A DNA stretch of 64,000 bases from Catenovulum adriaticum (GCF_026725475.1 NZ_CP109965.1:2046001-2110000); one strand, 5' to 3'; shown: positions 1 to 9,387, counted from the first letter of the stretch. The notes: generated by a model not told the origin, from the letters alone. Numbers and translations are program-made.

Positions 1-384
1 AACATCACCATCAGGCGTTACAGTATGAATTTTAACTGGCTGTTGATATAAAAAACCGGGGTGAAATAACTGCAACTCAAACAATCCGCTGTTGTGCCAA
101 ATAGCTGATTCAGAGCGATATCGTATTGCTCTATATGCTTGATAATCAATATTATTAAGTGCATCAATCTGGATTTTTTCAGGCTCTACATAAGTGTTTT
201 CGGCTAGTTTTTTTGCTCTAGCCGTGACAACGTCGAATAAAATATTTTGAGGCGTTTTAGCACTAAATTCATTGGTGGCTGCCTGAGTGCCACTCACTAA
301 AACACTATTTAAAATCGCGGCTACTGCAATTAATTTGTAATCTATTTTAAAGTGGTGGGTAATATTATGGGTAAATTGAAACAC
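1..384 (-). CDS. opgG: Glucan biosynthesis protein OpgG/MdoG family, N-terminal part (runs off window)
   Basis: The minus strand is open from position 384 through the window edge, giving about 128 residues. A signal peptide (basic start, then a hydrophobic stretch ending SGTQA) is followed by a region matching the beginning of periplasmic OpgG/OpgD proteins: DVVTARAKKLAE, then NNIDYQAYRAIRYR, W-HNS, FELQLFHPGF and the PVKIHTV strand. OpgG acts in the periplasm in making osmoregulated periplasmic glucans. I chose the GTG at 384 because GGAGG lies five bases before it; ATG codons at 405 and 396 have no Shine-Dalgarno sequence. OpgG is more likely than OpgD, but the two are hard to separate from the N-terminus alone. 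The C-terminal three quarters are outside the window. Confidence 0.8.
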   Translation of the reverse strand, partial: MFQFTHNITHHFKIDYKLIAVAAILNSVLVSGTQAATNEFSAKTPQNILFDVVTARAKKLAENTYVEPEKIQIDALNNIDYQAYRAIRYRSESAIWHNSGLFELQLFHPGFLYQQPVKIHTVTPDGDV

Positions 385-405
385 GTTAGCCTCCATGACT
401 TTCAT

Positions 406-711
406 TTTTTTAATTTGAATTCGGGTTAATTAAAAATGAGTTCCTTGATTTGATTTGCAGTTACATTCATGTTCAAGCCAGCAAACTCAATCAATGTTAA
501 ACGCCTACTTCCATCGTAATTCCGGCAAATAAAACACTTTCACTTTTAACTGTTTGACCTTTTAATATCTAACCCTAAATAGGTTTACAAAGCCAGTAGC
601 CTGCTCGACTCTTTTACCAAGCTGTTAACTATGTAGCAATTTCTAACCTTAGCAAAAATAAAACCGAACCATCGTGCCTGTGTTTGTGGTTAATTCATTA
701 AAAATAATTAT
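406..711. other. Intergenic region upstream of opgG, no gene seen
   Basis: About 300 bases of AT-rich sequence between the opgG start and the terminator of the next gene. It should carry the opgG promoter, but I see no convincing -35/-10 pair, operator, repeat or small open frame with a ribosome binding site. Confidence 0.5.
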
Positions 712-763
712 AAAAAACGAGTTTAAACAGCGCCTTAAACAATTTTGCTTAAGAGCACTGTTT
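712..763 (-). terminator. Intrinsic terminator of the outer-membrane protein gene
   Basis: Just after the stop codon at 775, minus-strand AAACAG...CTGTTT closes an imperfect stem of about 15 pairs (727-763). It is followed by a run of six U and more U-rich sequence. This has the layout of a Rho-independent terminator. Confidence 0.7.
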
Positions 764-774
764 ATTTTAAGCGA

Positions 775-1347
775 TTAAAAAGTGTATTGAAGTGCAATAC
801 CTGCATGATCAACTTCAGTATCAAAGTCATCAACTTCAGCTAAAATGCCAATTTCATCACGTTCAAACTCTAAATCGTAACGAGTGTACTCTAAACGGAC
901 ATCCCAGCTATTCGATAAAGCGAATGAGGCACCAACCCCATAAAAGAAATCTTCGCCATCTAAATCTTGGTTATCGTCGGTTGCGCTTAAATCAGACTCC
1001 CACCACAGTTGACCCCCACGAGCATATAAAGTGACTTTATCATGCACTGGAATCCCTGCTTTTAAAGCCAAGGTATAGCCATCCACTGCAGAGCTAAAAA
1101 CATCATTTCCATAGCTACCAAAATCTATATATCCAGCTTCCGCTGATAAAATTTGATTAAATTGAACCCCTGCATAGGCATTAACCGCATCATCTTCTTC
1201 ATCAAAATCTTCGTTACCATCTACTTTTAATAAACCATACCCGGCCCCCACATAAAGACCTTGGTGGTCAGTTGTATCGGCATGAGCTAAACCTGAAGTA
1301 ACTAATAAAGACGTTGCTGCTAAAGTGATTAATGATTGCTTGTTCAT
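775..1347 (-). CDS. Outer-membrane beta-barrel protein, OmpA-like/porin family
   Basis: A 190-residue protein with a clear signal peptide ending GLAHA, probably cleaved before DTTDHQG. The mature part alternates polar and aromatic residues as in an eight-stranded barrel: LYVGAGYGLLKV, AVNAYAGVQF, LSAEAGYIDFG, WDVRLEYTRY, HAGIALQYTF. It ends in Phe, the usual C-terminal signal for BAM-dependent insertion. The size fits the OmpA-like/OmpW-like small barrel group, and many acidic residues sit in loops. GGAGG seven bases before the ATG fixes the start. It stands alone, with its own terminator and a 250-base gap from the flagellar genes. Specific function unknown. Confidence 0.75.
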   Translation of the reverse strand: MNKQSLITLAATSLLVTSGLAHADTTDHQGLYVGAGYGLLKVDGNEDFDEEDDAVNAYAGVQFNQILSAEAGYIDFGSYGNDVFSSAVDGYTLALKAGIPVHDKVTLYARGGQLWWESDLSATDDNQDLDGEDFFYGVGASFALSNSWDVRLEYTRYDLEFERDEIGILAEVDDFDTEVDHAGIALQYTF

Positions 1348-1605
1348 CTAATACCTCCATTATTTAAGTCTCTTTAAATTCTATGCTGCATGTCACCAAA
1401 ACTGGGGATAACAACTAGAACACAAACGGTGATACAAACAACGTGCCAAAATAAAAAATACTTTAAAAATCATAAGAAAACACTTCGAAAGTGCCAGCGA
1501 TAGGGTTAAAAAAATAACAAACATTGTAAAAAGGAACCAAGCAAATGAAATATTTACGCTCAAGATAAGAATTGCAAACTCGGTTTTTCTCAATGGCAGA
1601 TAAGG

Positions 1606-2739
1606 TTAATATTTCATCTCTGGTGGAATGGGTAATTTGCTCGGGCTAAACTGCTTAGGACGCTTTTTCACTTTTCCTTTTTTATAATCTTTTAGGGCAA
1701 ATACATACGCTAATACTTGCGCAACAGCCGCGAATAATTTTTCAGGAATTTCTTCTTCAAATTCAGTGGTATGATAAATTGCACGAGCCAGCATAGGAGC
1801 GGTTAAAATAGGTACGTCGTGCGCATCTGCTATTTTTCTAATGTGTAGCGCCATCTCATCTGCGCCCTTAGCAACTAATTTAGGCGCCCCTGAGCCTAAA
1901 GGATCATATTTTAGGGCGACAGCAAAATGTGTTGGGTTAGTAACAACGACATCTGCCTTGGGTACTTCTTGCATCATACGGCGCTGAAAAGCCTGAAACA
2001 TAGCTTTACGGATACGCCCTTTTACAATGGGATCACCTTCTGAATTTTTATGTTCATCTTTCACTTCTTGCTTGGTCATTTTTAACTGTTCATTATGCTG
2101 ATGTAATTGATATGGCACATCAATTAACGTAATTAAAATAAGTGAACAGCTTAAAATTAAAAATACCCAAATGAGAATCTCTAACGCTTTAAACAAACCT
2201 TCTGGCATTGCTTCTACATTGATATGTAACAATTCGTCGTAAAATAAATTAACGCAAATATAGGCAGTGGTAATAATAACTGCCACCTTAGCAACAGATT
2301 TAACTAACTCAACCAGCCCTTGAATGCCAAAAATTCGTTTAAACCCTTTAATCGGATTCATTTTACTCAATTTAGGACGCATTGCTTGTGTTGAAAAGTT
2401 ATAACCACCCAAAGCTATATTGCCAATAACAGCAAAAACAACCAAAACTAGAATCAATGCAAATGCAGGCCAAGCCACTTCAGCAAGCAAGGTTTTCATT
2501 TGAATAAACATGCGAGACATGTCAAAAGCGTCTTCACGCTCAAGTTCAAAGCCTTTTTTAAAAACGCCAAAAAGCGCAGTCCCCAAATAGTGGCCGTAAA
2601 GTAAAAAACCAATGCCGCCACCTACTAACACCATCATAGTACCTAATTCGCGTGAACGCGCAACTTGGCCTTTTTTACGAGCGTCTTCTTCCTTTTTTGC
2701 GGTGGGGTCTTCGGTTTTACCTTCGTCTTCTGCAGCCAT
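1606..2739 (-). CDS. flhB: Flagellar type III export switch protein FlhB
   Basis: A 377-residue inner-membrane component of the flagellar export gate that switches substrate class from rod/hook to filament. The N-terminus is polar (KTEDPTAKKEEDARKKGQVARS), followed by four hydrophobic segments (about residues 33-55, 90-110, 145-165, 185-208). The autocleavage site NPTH is at residues 268-271, followed by the conserved HFAVALKYDP. The gene is the last of the fli run, nine bases after fliR. The export gene flhA normally follows but is absent here, replaced by a 250-base gap and an unrelated gene. In this genome flhA and the flhF-fleN genes must therefore lie elsewhere. Confidence 0.97.
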   Translation of the reverse strand: MAAEDEGKTEDPTAKKEEDARKKGQVARSRELGTMMVLVGGGIGFLLYGHYLGTALFGVFKKGFELEREDAFDMSRMFIQMKTLLAEVAWPAFALILVLVVFAVIGNIALGGYNFSTQAMRPKLSKMNPIKGFKRIFGIQGLVELVKSVAKVAVIITTAYICVNLFYDELLHINVEAMPEGLFKALEILIWVFLILSCSLILITLIDVPYQLHQHNEQLKMTKQEVKDEHKNSEGDPIVKGRIRKAMFQAFQRRMMQEVPKADVVVTNPTHFAVALKYDPLGSGAPKLVAKGADEMALHIRKIADAHDVPILTAPMLARAIYHTTEFEEEIPEKLFAAVAQVLAYVFALKDYKKGKVKKRPKQFSPSKLPIPPEMKY

Positions 2740-2748
2740 ATGTCTCCT

Positions 2749-3519
2749 TTAGCACCCTAAAATATCGCACATTAAATAAGCTGCATCTTGCCAAATCGTA
2801 TCAAAATGCAACATAAAGACGGACAGACTAATCCAAACCACAATTAACCCGGTAATCTGCGTGACCGGAAAACCAATTGAAAAAATATTTAACTGGGGTG
2901 CAGCTCGAGTCATGATACCAAACGTAAAATTAACCATTAACATTGCGGTTATTGGCGTTAACGCTAGTGTCATGGTTGCTAAAAATAGCCATTTTCCCCA
3001 CTCAACCACTTTATAAATTTGCTCTGTTGCTAGCCAAGTTCCCACTGGCATAGCTTCAAAACTTAAAGCTATCATTTTGATCATCGTTAAATGGCCATCA
3101 ACAGCCCAAAAAATTAACGTGGCTAAAATAACGTAAAACTGGCCAATCGCTGCGGTATTAATACCATTAACAGGGTCAACTAAAGTTGCAAAGCCTAAAC
3201 CTGTTTGCACAGCAATCGTTTGACCAGCCATCACAAAGGTGTTTAAAAATATTTGAGAGATAAACCCAATCGCAACGCCAATTAAAATTTGTTGAACAAC
3301 TAGCAAAAAGCCAGCGAGCGAAAATAATTCAGTGAAACCAGGAGATGGAATGGTAGGTGCAATTAAAAATGCAATCATCAAAGCTAATAGAGCTTTTACT
3401 TTTTTTGAAACCGACTTACCACTAAAGCCGATCATGGTAACCAAAAGTGCAGATATCCGAACAAAAGGCAGTAATAAATCTGCCAAATATTGCATGATTA
3501 AATCAGTTGAAAACGTCAT
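2749..3519 (-). CDS. fliR: Flagellar export gate protein FliR
   Basis: A 256-residue, very hydrophobic protein with about six membrane segments. It matches FliR, which co-assembles with FliP and FliQ into the export gate inside the MS ring. Recognisable stretches are the early LLPFVRISALLVTMIGF and the central TGLGFATLVDP-NG. The ATG follows the fliQ stop codon directly (TAA-ATG), so translation is probably coupled. Confidence 0.95.
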   Translation of the reverse strand: MTFSTDLIMQYLADLLLPFVRISALLVTMIGFSGKSVSKKVKALLALMIAFLIAPTIPSPGFTELFSLAGFLLVVQQILIGVAIGFISQIFLNTFVMAGQTIAVQTGLGFATLVDPVNGINTAAIGQFYVILATLIFWAVDGHLTMIKMIALSFEAMPVGTWLATEQIYKVVEWGKWLFLATMTLALTPITAMLMVNFTFGIMTRAAPQLNIFSIGFPVTQITGLIVVWISLSVFMLHFDTIWQDAAYLMCDILGC

Positions 3520-3789
3520 TTAGCCAACCACTTGCTGTACCCGCATAAACATACCTATGGTGTACTCCATTAAATGGTTAATCCCCCAATGCCCGCCATA
3601 AACAATCGCTGCTAAGGTCACAATTAAGCGCGGTAAAAAACTCAAGGTTTGTTCATTAATTGAAGTCGCAGCCTGAAAAATAGCGACAATTAAGCCAACA
3701 ATCATACTGGGTACAATCACTAAACAAACAAGCAAAATCACCATAAACATGGCTTCTTGCAAAATATCAACAAATATTTCTGGTTGCAT
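3520..3789 (-). CDS. fliQ: Flagellar export gate protein FliQ
   Basis: An 89-residue protein with two membrane helices (about 15-37 and 52-72), the normal size and shape of FliQ. It contains the family signature SMIVGLIVAIFQAATSINEQ and then LSFLPRLIV. It sits between fliP and fliR as in nearly all flagellar clusters. Four FliQ subunits pack around the FliP5-FliR core of the export gate. Confidence 0.96.
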   Translation of the reverse strand: MQPEIFVDILQEAMFMVILLVCLVIVPSMIVGLIVAIFQAATSINEQTLSFLPRLIVTLAAIVYGGHWGINHLMEYTIGMFMRVQQVVG

Positions 3790-3827
3790 AGTGGTGTCTC
3801 CTTATTTGGCTGGTTCGACAACTTTAG

Positions 3828-4580
3828 TTAAGTGCCAACCCCAAAGCTGGTTGCCAAAGTACCCATGGTTAAATTCCAGCCATCGACTAATACAAATAAC
3901 ATTAGCTTAAAAGGTAACGAGACCATCATGGGTGATAACATCATCATACCCATCGCCATCAATACTGACGCGACCACTAAATCCAAAATCAAAAACGGAA
4001 TAAATAACATAAAGCCAATTTGAAAAGCGGTTTTAAGTTCGCTCGTTACAAATGCTGGTATTAAAATTCGCATTGGCACATCTTCAGGGCCGTCTAAAGT
4101 TTCATACCCAGCGATTTCTGCGAATGTCGCTATGTCTTTGACTCGCGTTTGATGCAGCATAAACGCTCTCATTGGCTCCTGTGCTATCGAAAACGCTTCT
4201 TTAGCTGTAATCGATTCTTCAATATAAGGTTGTAGTGCTTCATCATTAATTTGCTCTAACACTGGGCTCATAATAAAAAACGTTAAAAATAAAGCAATCC
4301 CAACTAATACCTGATTCGGCGGCGACGACTGTAAACCAATTGCCTGCCGTAAAATCCCTAATACTATGATAATACGAGTAAATGACGTCATCATAATCAC
4401 AATCGCTGGCAAAAAACTCAGCATTGTCATTAACGCCAGAACTTGCAGGCTAATTAAATAATCTTGTCCACCATCAGCATTGTCCGACACGGTCAGTGCA
4501 GGGATACCCGGTTCTGCGAATACAGCAGAACTGAAAGCCAAGCCAAGAAGTAATAACAGATAAGTGCTGAGTCGCTTCAT
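3828..4580 (-). CDS. fliP: Flagellar export gate protein FliP
   Basis: A 250-residue protein with an N-terminal signal peptide (ends SSAVFA), as expected for FliP, which is cleaved. It then shows the conserved LQVLALMTMLSFLPAIVIMM segment, TSFTRIIIVLGILRQAIG, the PPNQVLVG loop and a C-terminal pair of membrane helices. Five copies form the core of the export gate. A 38-base gap separates it from fliQ, and a 9-base gap from fliO. Confidence 0.97.
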   Translation of the reverse strand: MKRLSTYLLLLLGLAFSSAVFAEPGIPALTVSDNADGGQDYLISLQVLALMTMLSFLPAIVIMMTSFTRIIIVLGILRQAIGLQSSPPNQVLVGIALFLTFFIMSPVLEQINDEALQPYIEESITAKEAFSIAQEPMRAFMLHQTRVKDIATFAEIAGYETLDGPEDVPMRILIPAFVTSELKTAFQIGFMLFIPFLILDLVVASVLMAMGMMMLSPMMVSLPFKLMLFVLVDGWNLTMGTLATSFGVGT

Positions 4581-4589
4581 ATATGAGTC

Positions 4590-4988
4590 TTATTGTTGTT
4601 TATTTTTCTGTTGCATCAACTTACCAAAAGTTTGCTTAAAATCTTGCGCCGGCATTTCAATTGGTTCATCAAGCGATTGAATTAAATTTATATTATGAGC
4701 TGTCACCCCAATCACCAATTGTTGCTTTCCCACCTCAATCAACATTATTTTTTCACGGCCCGATAAAGGTAAGACAGAGAGCACTTTCATGCCTGATGAT
4801 TTCATCTGCATAAAATTGGTTTTTTTGGCAAGCCCAGCTAACACATAAATAAGTGCAAGCATAACAACTAAACCAATTAGCAAAGTTGGTATGCTCGACA
4901 TTAAATCAGGCGTTTGTCCCAAGGCTTGAGTCGATATGCCAGATAAACTGAATAAAAAAAATTTTAAATGAGAAATGAGTTTAGTCAT
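4590..4988 (-). CDS. fliO: Flagellar biosynthesis protein FliO
   Basis: A 132-residue protein with one strong membrane helix (about residues 33-53) and a C-terminal cytoplasmic domain. That domain carries the FliO signature SVLPLSGREKIMLIEVGKQQ followed by LVIGVTAHNI. FliO is a scaffold that helps FliP5-FliR assemble. Its start overlaps the fliN stop (TAATG), indicating coupled translation. Confidence 0.93.
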   Translation of the reverse strand: MTKLISHLKFFLFSLSGISTQALGQTPDLMSSIPTLLIGLVVMLALIYVLAGLAKKTNFMQMKSSGMKVLSVLPLSGREKIMLIEVGKQQLVIGVTAHNINLIQSLDEPIEMPAQDFKQTFGKLMQQKNKQQ

Positions 4989-5401
4989 TATTTTAATTTT
5001 TTGATGCGTTCAATTTGGCTAATCACATCAGTTAACCGAATACCAAACTTATCGTTTACCACAACCACTTCGCCATGAGCTATCAAGGTGCCATTAACTA
5101 ACACATCTAAAGGCTCACCTGCTACCCTGTCTAACTCAACCACTGAGCCTTGATTTAGTTGTAATAAATTTCGAATACTAATTTTACTGCGACCCACTTC
5201 CATTGAAATCGTCACCGGGATGTCTAAAATGGTATCCAGTTTTCGTTTTTCTTCTGCGCTAATCGGGGCGCCTTCTTCTGATAGTTCTTCAAGTTCGGCT
5301 AGCTGAGCTTCACTTTTTTCACCTTGCGCTTGTTCAGCTTCAGCCTCTGATTCAGCTTGCTCTGCCATTGCTGCAGCCCAATCATCCATTTCTTCACTCA
5401 T
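4988..5401 (-). CDS. fliN: Flagellar C-ring switch protein FliN
   Basis: A 137-residue protein, the same length as E. coli FliN. It has an acidic Ala/Glu-rich N-terminus and a C-terminal SpoA domain (about 55-137) with DIPVTISMEVGRSKISIRNL, LNQGSVVELDR, PLDVLVNG and GEVVVVNDKFGIRL. FliN forms the base of the C-ring with FliM and helps dock the export ATPase complex. An in-frame TTG at 5452 would add 17 residues, but the ATG at 5401 has an AGAGAG ribosome site seven bases upstream and gives the standard N-terminus MSEEMDDWAAAMAEQ. Confidence 0.95.
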   Translation of the reverse strand: MSEEMDDWAAAMAEQAESEAEAEQAQGEKSEAQLAELEELSEEGAPISAEEKRKLDTILDIPVTISMEVGRSKISIRNLLQLNQGSVVELDRVAGEPLDVLVNGTLIAHGEVVVVNDKFGIRLTDVISQIERIKKLK

Positions 5402-5479
5402 ACGATTACTCTCTATTTTGATCTTAGGGTCTGTTGACGTTTGATAATTCAAGCGATATCTAACAATGAAAGTTTACTT

Positions 5480-6553
5480 TTAATCAAAGTCTTCCAATTC
5501 TCTTAACTCAGCTTCCGCGTCAATTCGGCGCCCACCCCGAGTTACCATCTGTAATTCTGATTTAACAGATTGTGGTCGTTTAATTTTTTCAGTTACTTTA
5601 ACCGCAATATTGTCTTGAGAACGGCCCATTTTTGCACGATAAGTTGGTAAATCTTCTACAAATACCGTTAAAGTTTCTGGCATTTCAACCGGAATCACAT
5701 CACCTGGCTGTAACTCCATAATATCTTCAAGTGACAATTCAAAGTCGAGCAATTTAGCTGCAATATCAACTTTGACATCTAAGATTTCATCTCTTAACGC
5801 TTTGCTCCAGCGTAAATCTGTATCCTCTTTATCACTTTGCACACCTGCATCTAACAACTCTCGAATAGGTTCAAGCATAGAATACGGCAAACAAATATGA
5901 AAATCGCCACCACCACCATCTAATTCAATATGAAAAGAACTTATCACAACAACTTCTGTTGGGCTTACAATGTTAGCCATAGCTGGATTCACTTCAGAGT
6001 CTAAATACTCAAAAGAAACGTCCATCACTGGTGCCCAAGCTTCTTTATAATCTTCAAACACTAATTTAAGCAGCATTTGAATAATTCGACGCTCAGTGGG
6101 TGTAAATTCACGACCTTCTATTTTTGCATGATAGCGACCATCGCCCCCAAAAAAGTTGTCTACCAAGATAAAAACTAATCTTGCTTCCATGGTAATTAGA
6201 CCAGTGCCTTTCAGCGGTCTAAATCGCACCATATTTAAACTCGTCGGGACAAATAAGGTATGCACATATTCGCCAAACTTAATCATTTGCACGCCATTAA
6301 TGGATACTTCGGCTGTGCGACGCATCATATTGAATAGGCTTATGCGCATATGTCTGGCGAATCGTTCGTTAACAATCTCAAGCGTGGGCATTCGCCCACG
6401 AACAATTCTATCTTGAGATGAAAAGTCATATTCTGATGCGCTCGAACCTGAACCACCAGAGCCGCCAGCATCATCGTCTATGTCTTCTTCTTCAACATCA
6501 TCAACACCATGAAGTAGCGCATCAATTTCGTCTTGAGATAATAAATCACTCAT
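5480..6553 (-). CDS. fliM: Flagellar motor switch protein FliM
   Basis: A 357-residue C-ring protein. The N-terminus MSDLLSQDEIDALLHGV is the canonical CheY-phosphate binding peptide. It is followed by an unusually acidic and Gly/Ser-rich linker (about residues 18-40), then the middle domain with EIVNERFARHMRISLFNMMR and GDGRYHAKIEGREFTPTE. A C-terminal SpoA domain follows. It sets rotation direction together with FliG and FliN. Its position between fliL and fliN is the usual order. Confidence 0.97.
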   Translation of the reverse strand: MSDLLSQDEIDALLHGVDDVEEEDIDDDAGGSGGSGSSASEYDFSSQDRIVRGRMPTLEIVNERFARHMRISLFNMMRRTAEVSINGVQMIKFGEYVHTLFVPTSLNMVRFRPLKGTGLITMEARLVFILVDNFFGGDGRYHAKIEGREFTPTERRIIQMLLKLVFEDYKEAWAPVMDVSFEYLDSEVNPAMANIVSPTEVVVISSFHIELDGGGGDFHICLPYSMLEPIRELLDAGVQSDKEDTDLRWSKALRDEILDVKVDIAAKLLDFELSLEDIMELQPGDVIPVEMPETLTVFVEDLPTYRAKMGRSQDNIAVKVTEKIKRPQSVKSELQMVTRGGRRIDAEAELRELEDFD

Positions 6554-6566
6554 TTACTCATGTTAC

Positions 6567-7100
6567 CTATTGCATCACAAAACCAGTAAATAGCACTTTT
6601 TCAATCACGGTGCGCCCTGCAATACTTTGCATTTCGTCTTGTACGGCTTTTAATGAATCACTTTTTAAGGCACTTTTTCCTGCAGTTGTACCCAGCTGAT
6701 CAGCACTTGCACCACTAAATATACGTAATAAAGTGCCTTCAATTAACGGAATATGTTTTTTTGCTGTTTCTTCATTTTGAGCGCCTCTAACAAGCAGCTG
6801 TACTTTAATTTGAACTAAGCGATCTCTTTGTGTACCGGGCACATTAAAAACAAACGGACGCGGCATGGCGACATATAAAGCGGAACCTAATTCTACCGAA
6901 CCGTTGCCCCCATCAGGTTGGCTAGTTTCGTCTAAACTGGGTTGAGCTGTTTCAGGTGCAGAACTGCTATCATCGCTCATTAGAAAAAAGTAACCCGCGC
7001 CAGCTAATGCAAGCACCACAACAATACCTATGATAATAAATAATTTACCTTTACCTGCGGATTTTTCTTCTACTTCTAACTCTTCTGGTTCAGCCGCCAT
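6567..7100 (-). CDS. fliL: Flagellar basal-body-associated protein FliL
   Basis: A 177-residue single-pass membrane protein: short acidic cytoplasmic tail, helix at about 18-40, then a periplasmic domain that ends in the typical FliL tail KVLFTGFVMQ. The VFNVPG and VQIKVQLLVRG strands match the family. FliL surrounds the stator units and supports motor torque. GGGAG six bases before the ATG supports the start. The 111-base gap before it contains a TATAAT-like box and a small inverted repeat, so a secondary promoter is possible but not shown. Confidence 0.93.
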   Translation of the reverse strand: MAAEPEELEVEEKSAGKGKLFIIIGIVVVLALAGAGYFFLMSDDSSSAPETAQPSLDETSQPDGGNGSVELGSALYVAMPRPFVFNVPGTQRDRLVQIKVQLLVRGAQNEETAKKHIPLIEGTLLRIFSGASADQLGTTAGKSALKSDSLKAVQDEMQSIAGRTVIEKVLFTGFVMQ

Positions 7101-7211
7101 AGTAAACTCCCACTCTTTTTATTTTATGCTATATAAACGATATTGTTGAAGTATAACAATAATTATAGGTTGTGTATTTTAGTCTAAAACCTGTATCTAC
7201 GGCTAATTAAT

Positions 7212-9263
7212 TTAAGCATAATAATCAACGGTACCTAAATGCCCATTATTAATAGTTTGTTCTATCTGGTGCGACTCGCCTGCGTTGCCATCTTCGGGCT
7301 GATCTGAAGCGCCATCACCATGGCCTTGACCTGCTTGTTGTTCACCCTTACTTTGGTGCTCAGAAACATTAGACTCACCTAATTGAATGCCTTGCTGCTC
7401 TAACATTTCTTTTAATTTAGGCACAGATTGGTCCAGAATATCTTTAGCTTGCTGGTTTTGTACCACCATACTCACACTGGCTTGATCACCGTTCATGCTA
7501 ATTTTAATTTGCATGCTACCCAATTCAGGCGGGTCAATTCTAATTTCTGCCGATTGAATACGGCTATTCATCATGTACTTAACTGAGTCATTTAAAGCAT
7601 TAGCAGAATCATTTTTGTTTAAATTTATTTGCTCTTTTAATTGATGATGAAGACTTTGCTGCTTTTCAACATTTTTATCAGCTTGCTGAAATTGCTGCTC
7701 TTGTTTGTGTATTTGTTGCGAAACTTGAGCTGTCGCAGGTTTATGATCAGCGCTTGCGGTATGCTCGCTTAGTTTTGCTTGCTGTGTATGCACTTCTTGT
7801 TTAGCGGATTGCTCTAAGCTAGCGTGATCAATTATCGACTTGTCTTGTCCAATCAGTTCTTTTGCAGTTTCAGTTTGGCCTTCTTTATTTGCATTTAATG
7901 ATTGCACAGTTTGTTTGCCCTCGGCGTTTAATTTAGTAGGCTCTGCTTTAGCAGATTGCACTCCATTTTGAGGATCTGCTTTTTTATCGGTCGGGGTTTC
8001 GCTTTTTACCGATTGAACTAAAGTTTGCTCTACTATTTTGTCATCGTCAGTAGCTTGTTGAACTGCTTTCTCTTGTTGTTGCGTTTGAGCTAATACTGCT
8101 TGTTGATTAGCAGCTTGTACATCAGGGCTTTTATTTGCTTTTGTCTCTTTTGGGTTAGCCTCTGTTACAGTTGATTGAGGCTCATTCAGATCTTGTTTTT
8201 GCGCATTGAGTTGGCCACTCTCACTTGCCTGTTTAATAACTTGCGTATCTGATTTAGCCGATTTAACCTCAACCGCTTGGCTATGATTCACTTTATCACT
8301 TCTTTTATCATCAGATTTAGCCAATGCTTGCTCATTTTCATCAACATTAGCAGATGATTTTACTTGGGCCTCTGTTACTTGAGTATCTGGTTTATTCGTC
8401 TTTTGTTCATTCGCTTTTTTATCATCTAATTTTTGAGTAGATTCCGCTTGATTTAAACTAGTTTGCTTTACAGAAGCTTCTGATACTTTTCCCGTTGTTA
8501 AAGCTTGGATTGGTTGCTCTATTTCACTTTTAGCATTTTCAACCATGATGTCATTTTCATGTACTTCTTTTACTTGCACATCTTCCGCTTTAAGCTGCGT
8601 TTTTGATTGTGCGTCAACTTTAACCTGCAGATTCTCCGCTGACTTTAACTCAGCTTTATTATTTTGCGCCTTTTGTAAAAAATTTAAAAAATCAAACTCG
8701 TCAGCATTCTCAAGTTTAGCGGCTTGTTTCGCCGGCTTAGTTAAAACCAACTCAGCATCCGCTGACTCAATAATAAAACTATCTTCAACTGAGTGCTGAG
8801 TTTCTTTTTTTATTGGGCTATTGTCTGAGCTAATCTTTCCGGAAATTTGGGAGGTGCTTGGCGTTTTCTGCTCATCAGTTTGAGCTGTTTGATTTTTGCC
8901 TGAAGTATCGCCAACTTGCGCGGCAGAATATTTATCTGTTTGTTTTTCTGGGGTCGACGAAGTTTCACTATCAGCAAATTTGTCTTTGCTAGTGGTTTGA
9001 TTAGCTGAATTATTTATTTTTTCGTTTTTTTGATGTTGATTTGTGCCAGTATTATCCGCAGATGTTAACGCTTTTTTTTCTGATTTTTGTTGATATGAAT
9101 TTTCAACTGCTTGTTTTTTTGCCGCTTTATCATTTGAGGCTTTTAAAATATCAGCAAAATCTTGGTCAGCAACAATGCCACTCGCTGCACTAGGTTGCGA
9201 TGAAGCATAGTTTTGCTTAGGCAAAGCGGCAATATTTGTTTGAACATTGGCAAGATACTGCAT
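7212..9263 (-). CDS. fliK: Flagellar hook-length control protein FliK
   Basis: A 683-residue protein, long for FliK (about 400 residues in enterics). The C-terminal hook-control domain (about 560-650) is clear: SAEIRIDPPELGSMQIKI, then VSMVVQNQQAKDILDQ, and LKEMLEQQGIQL. Everything before it is a low-complexity region rich in Gln, Lys, Ala, Ser and Thr with few hydrophobic residues, as expected for an unfolded molecular ruler. I chose the ATG at 9263, which has AGGAAA six bases upstream. The open frame extends 45 bases further up, but only to a non-ATG codon with no ribosome site. Confidence 0.92.
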   Translation of the reverse strand: MQYLANVQTNIAALPKQNYASSQPSAASGIVADQDFADILKASNDKAAKKQAVENSYQQKSEKKALTSADNTGTNQHQKNEKINNSANQTTSKDKFADSETSSTPEKQTDKYSAAQVGDTSGKNQTAQTDEQKTPSTSQISGKISSDNSPIKKETQHSVEDSFIIESADAELVLTKPAKQAAKLENADEFDFLNFLQKAQNNKAELKSAENLQVKVDAQSKTQLKAEDVQVKEVHENDIMVENAKSEIEQPIQALTTGKVSEASVKQTSLNQAESTQKLDDKKANEQKTNKPDTQVTEAQVKSSANVDENEQALAKSDDKRSDKVNHSQAVEVKSAKSDTQVIKQASESGQLNAQKQDLNEPQSTVTEANPKETKANKSPDVQAANQQAVLAQTQQQEKAVQQATDDDKIVEQTLVQSVKSETPTDKKADPQNGVQSAKAEPTKLNAEGKQTVQSLNANKEGQTETAKELIGQDKSIIDHASLEQSAKQEVHTQQAKLSEHTASADHKPATAQVSQQIHKQEQQFQQADKNVEKQQSLHHQLKEQINLNKNDSANALNDSVKYMMNSRIQSAEIRIDPPELGSMQIKISMNGDQASVSMVVQNQQAKDILDQSVPKLKEMLEQQGIQLGESNVSEHQSKGEQQAGQGHGDGASDQPEDGNAGESHQIEQTINNGHLGTVDYYA

Positions 9264-9366
9264 AAAAGGTTTCCTATTCCTGTATAAAACAAACAACAAA
9301 ACAATCAAAATGAGTAATTAAAAGCTGATTTCCTAGGGTAAGCCTGTATTCTACAACTTAGCTCAA

Positions 9367-9387
9367 AGCGTCATTTATTTTGACGCT
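9367..9387 (-). promoter_or_regulatory. Intercistronic hairpin between fliJ and fliK
   Basis: A perfect 7-bp inverted repeat, AGCGTCA/TGACGCT, with a 7-base loop lies in the 183-base gap between fliJ and fliK, the largest gap inside the fliE-flhB run. No U-tract follows on either strand, so it is more likely an RNA-processing or stability element than a terminator. Confidence 0.45.

Noticed and set aside
1393..1593. A hydrophobic 66-codon open frame between the outer-membrane protein gene and flhB
   Set aside because: Starts with TTG, no Shine-Dalgarno sequence, composition typical of AT-rich intergenic DNA.
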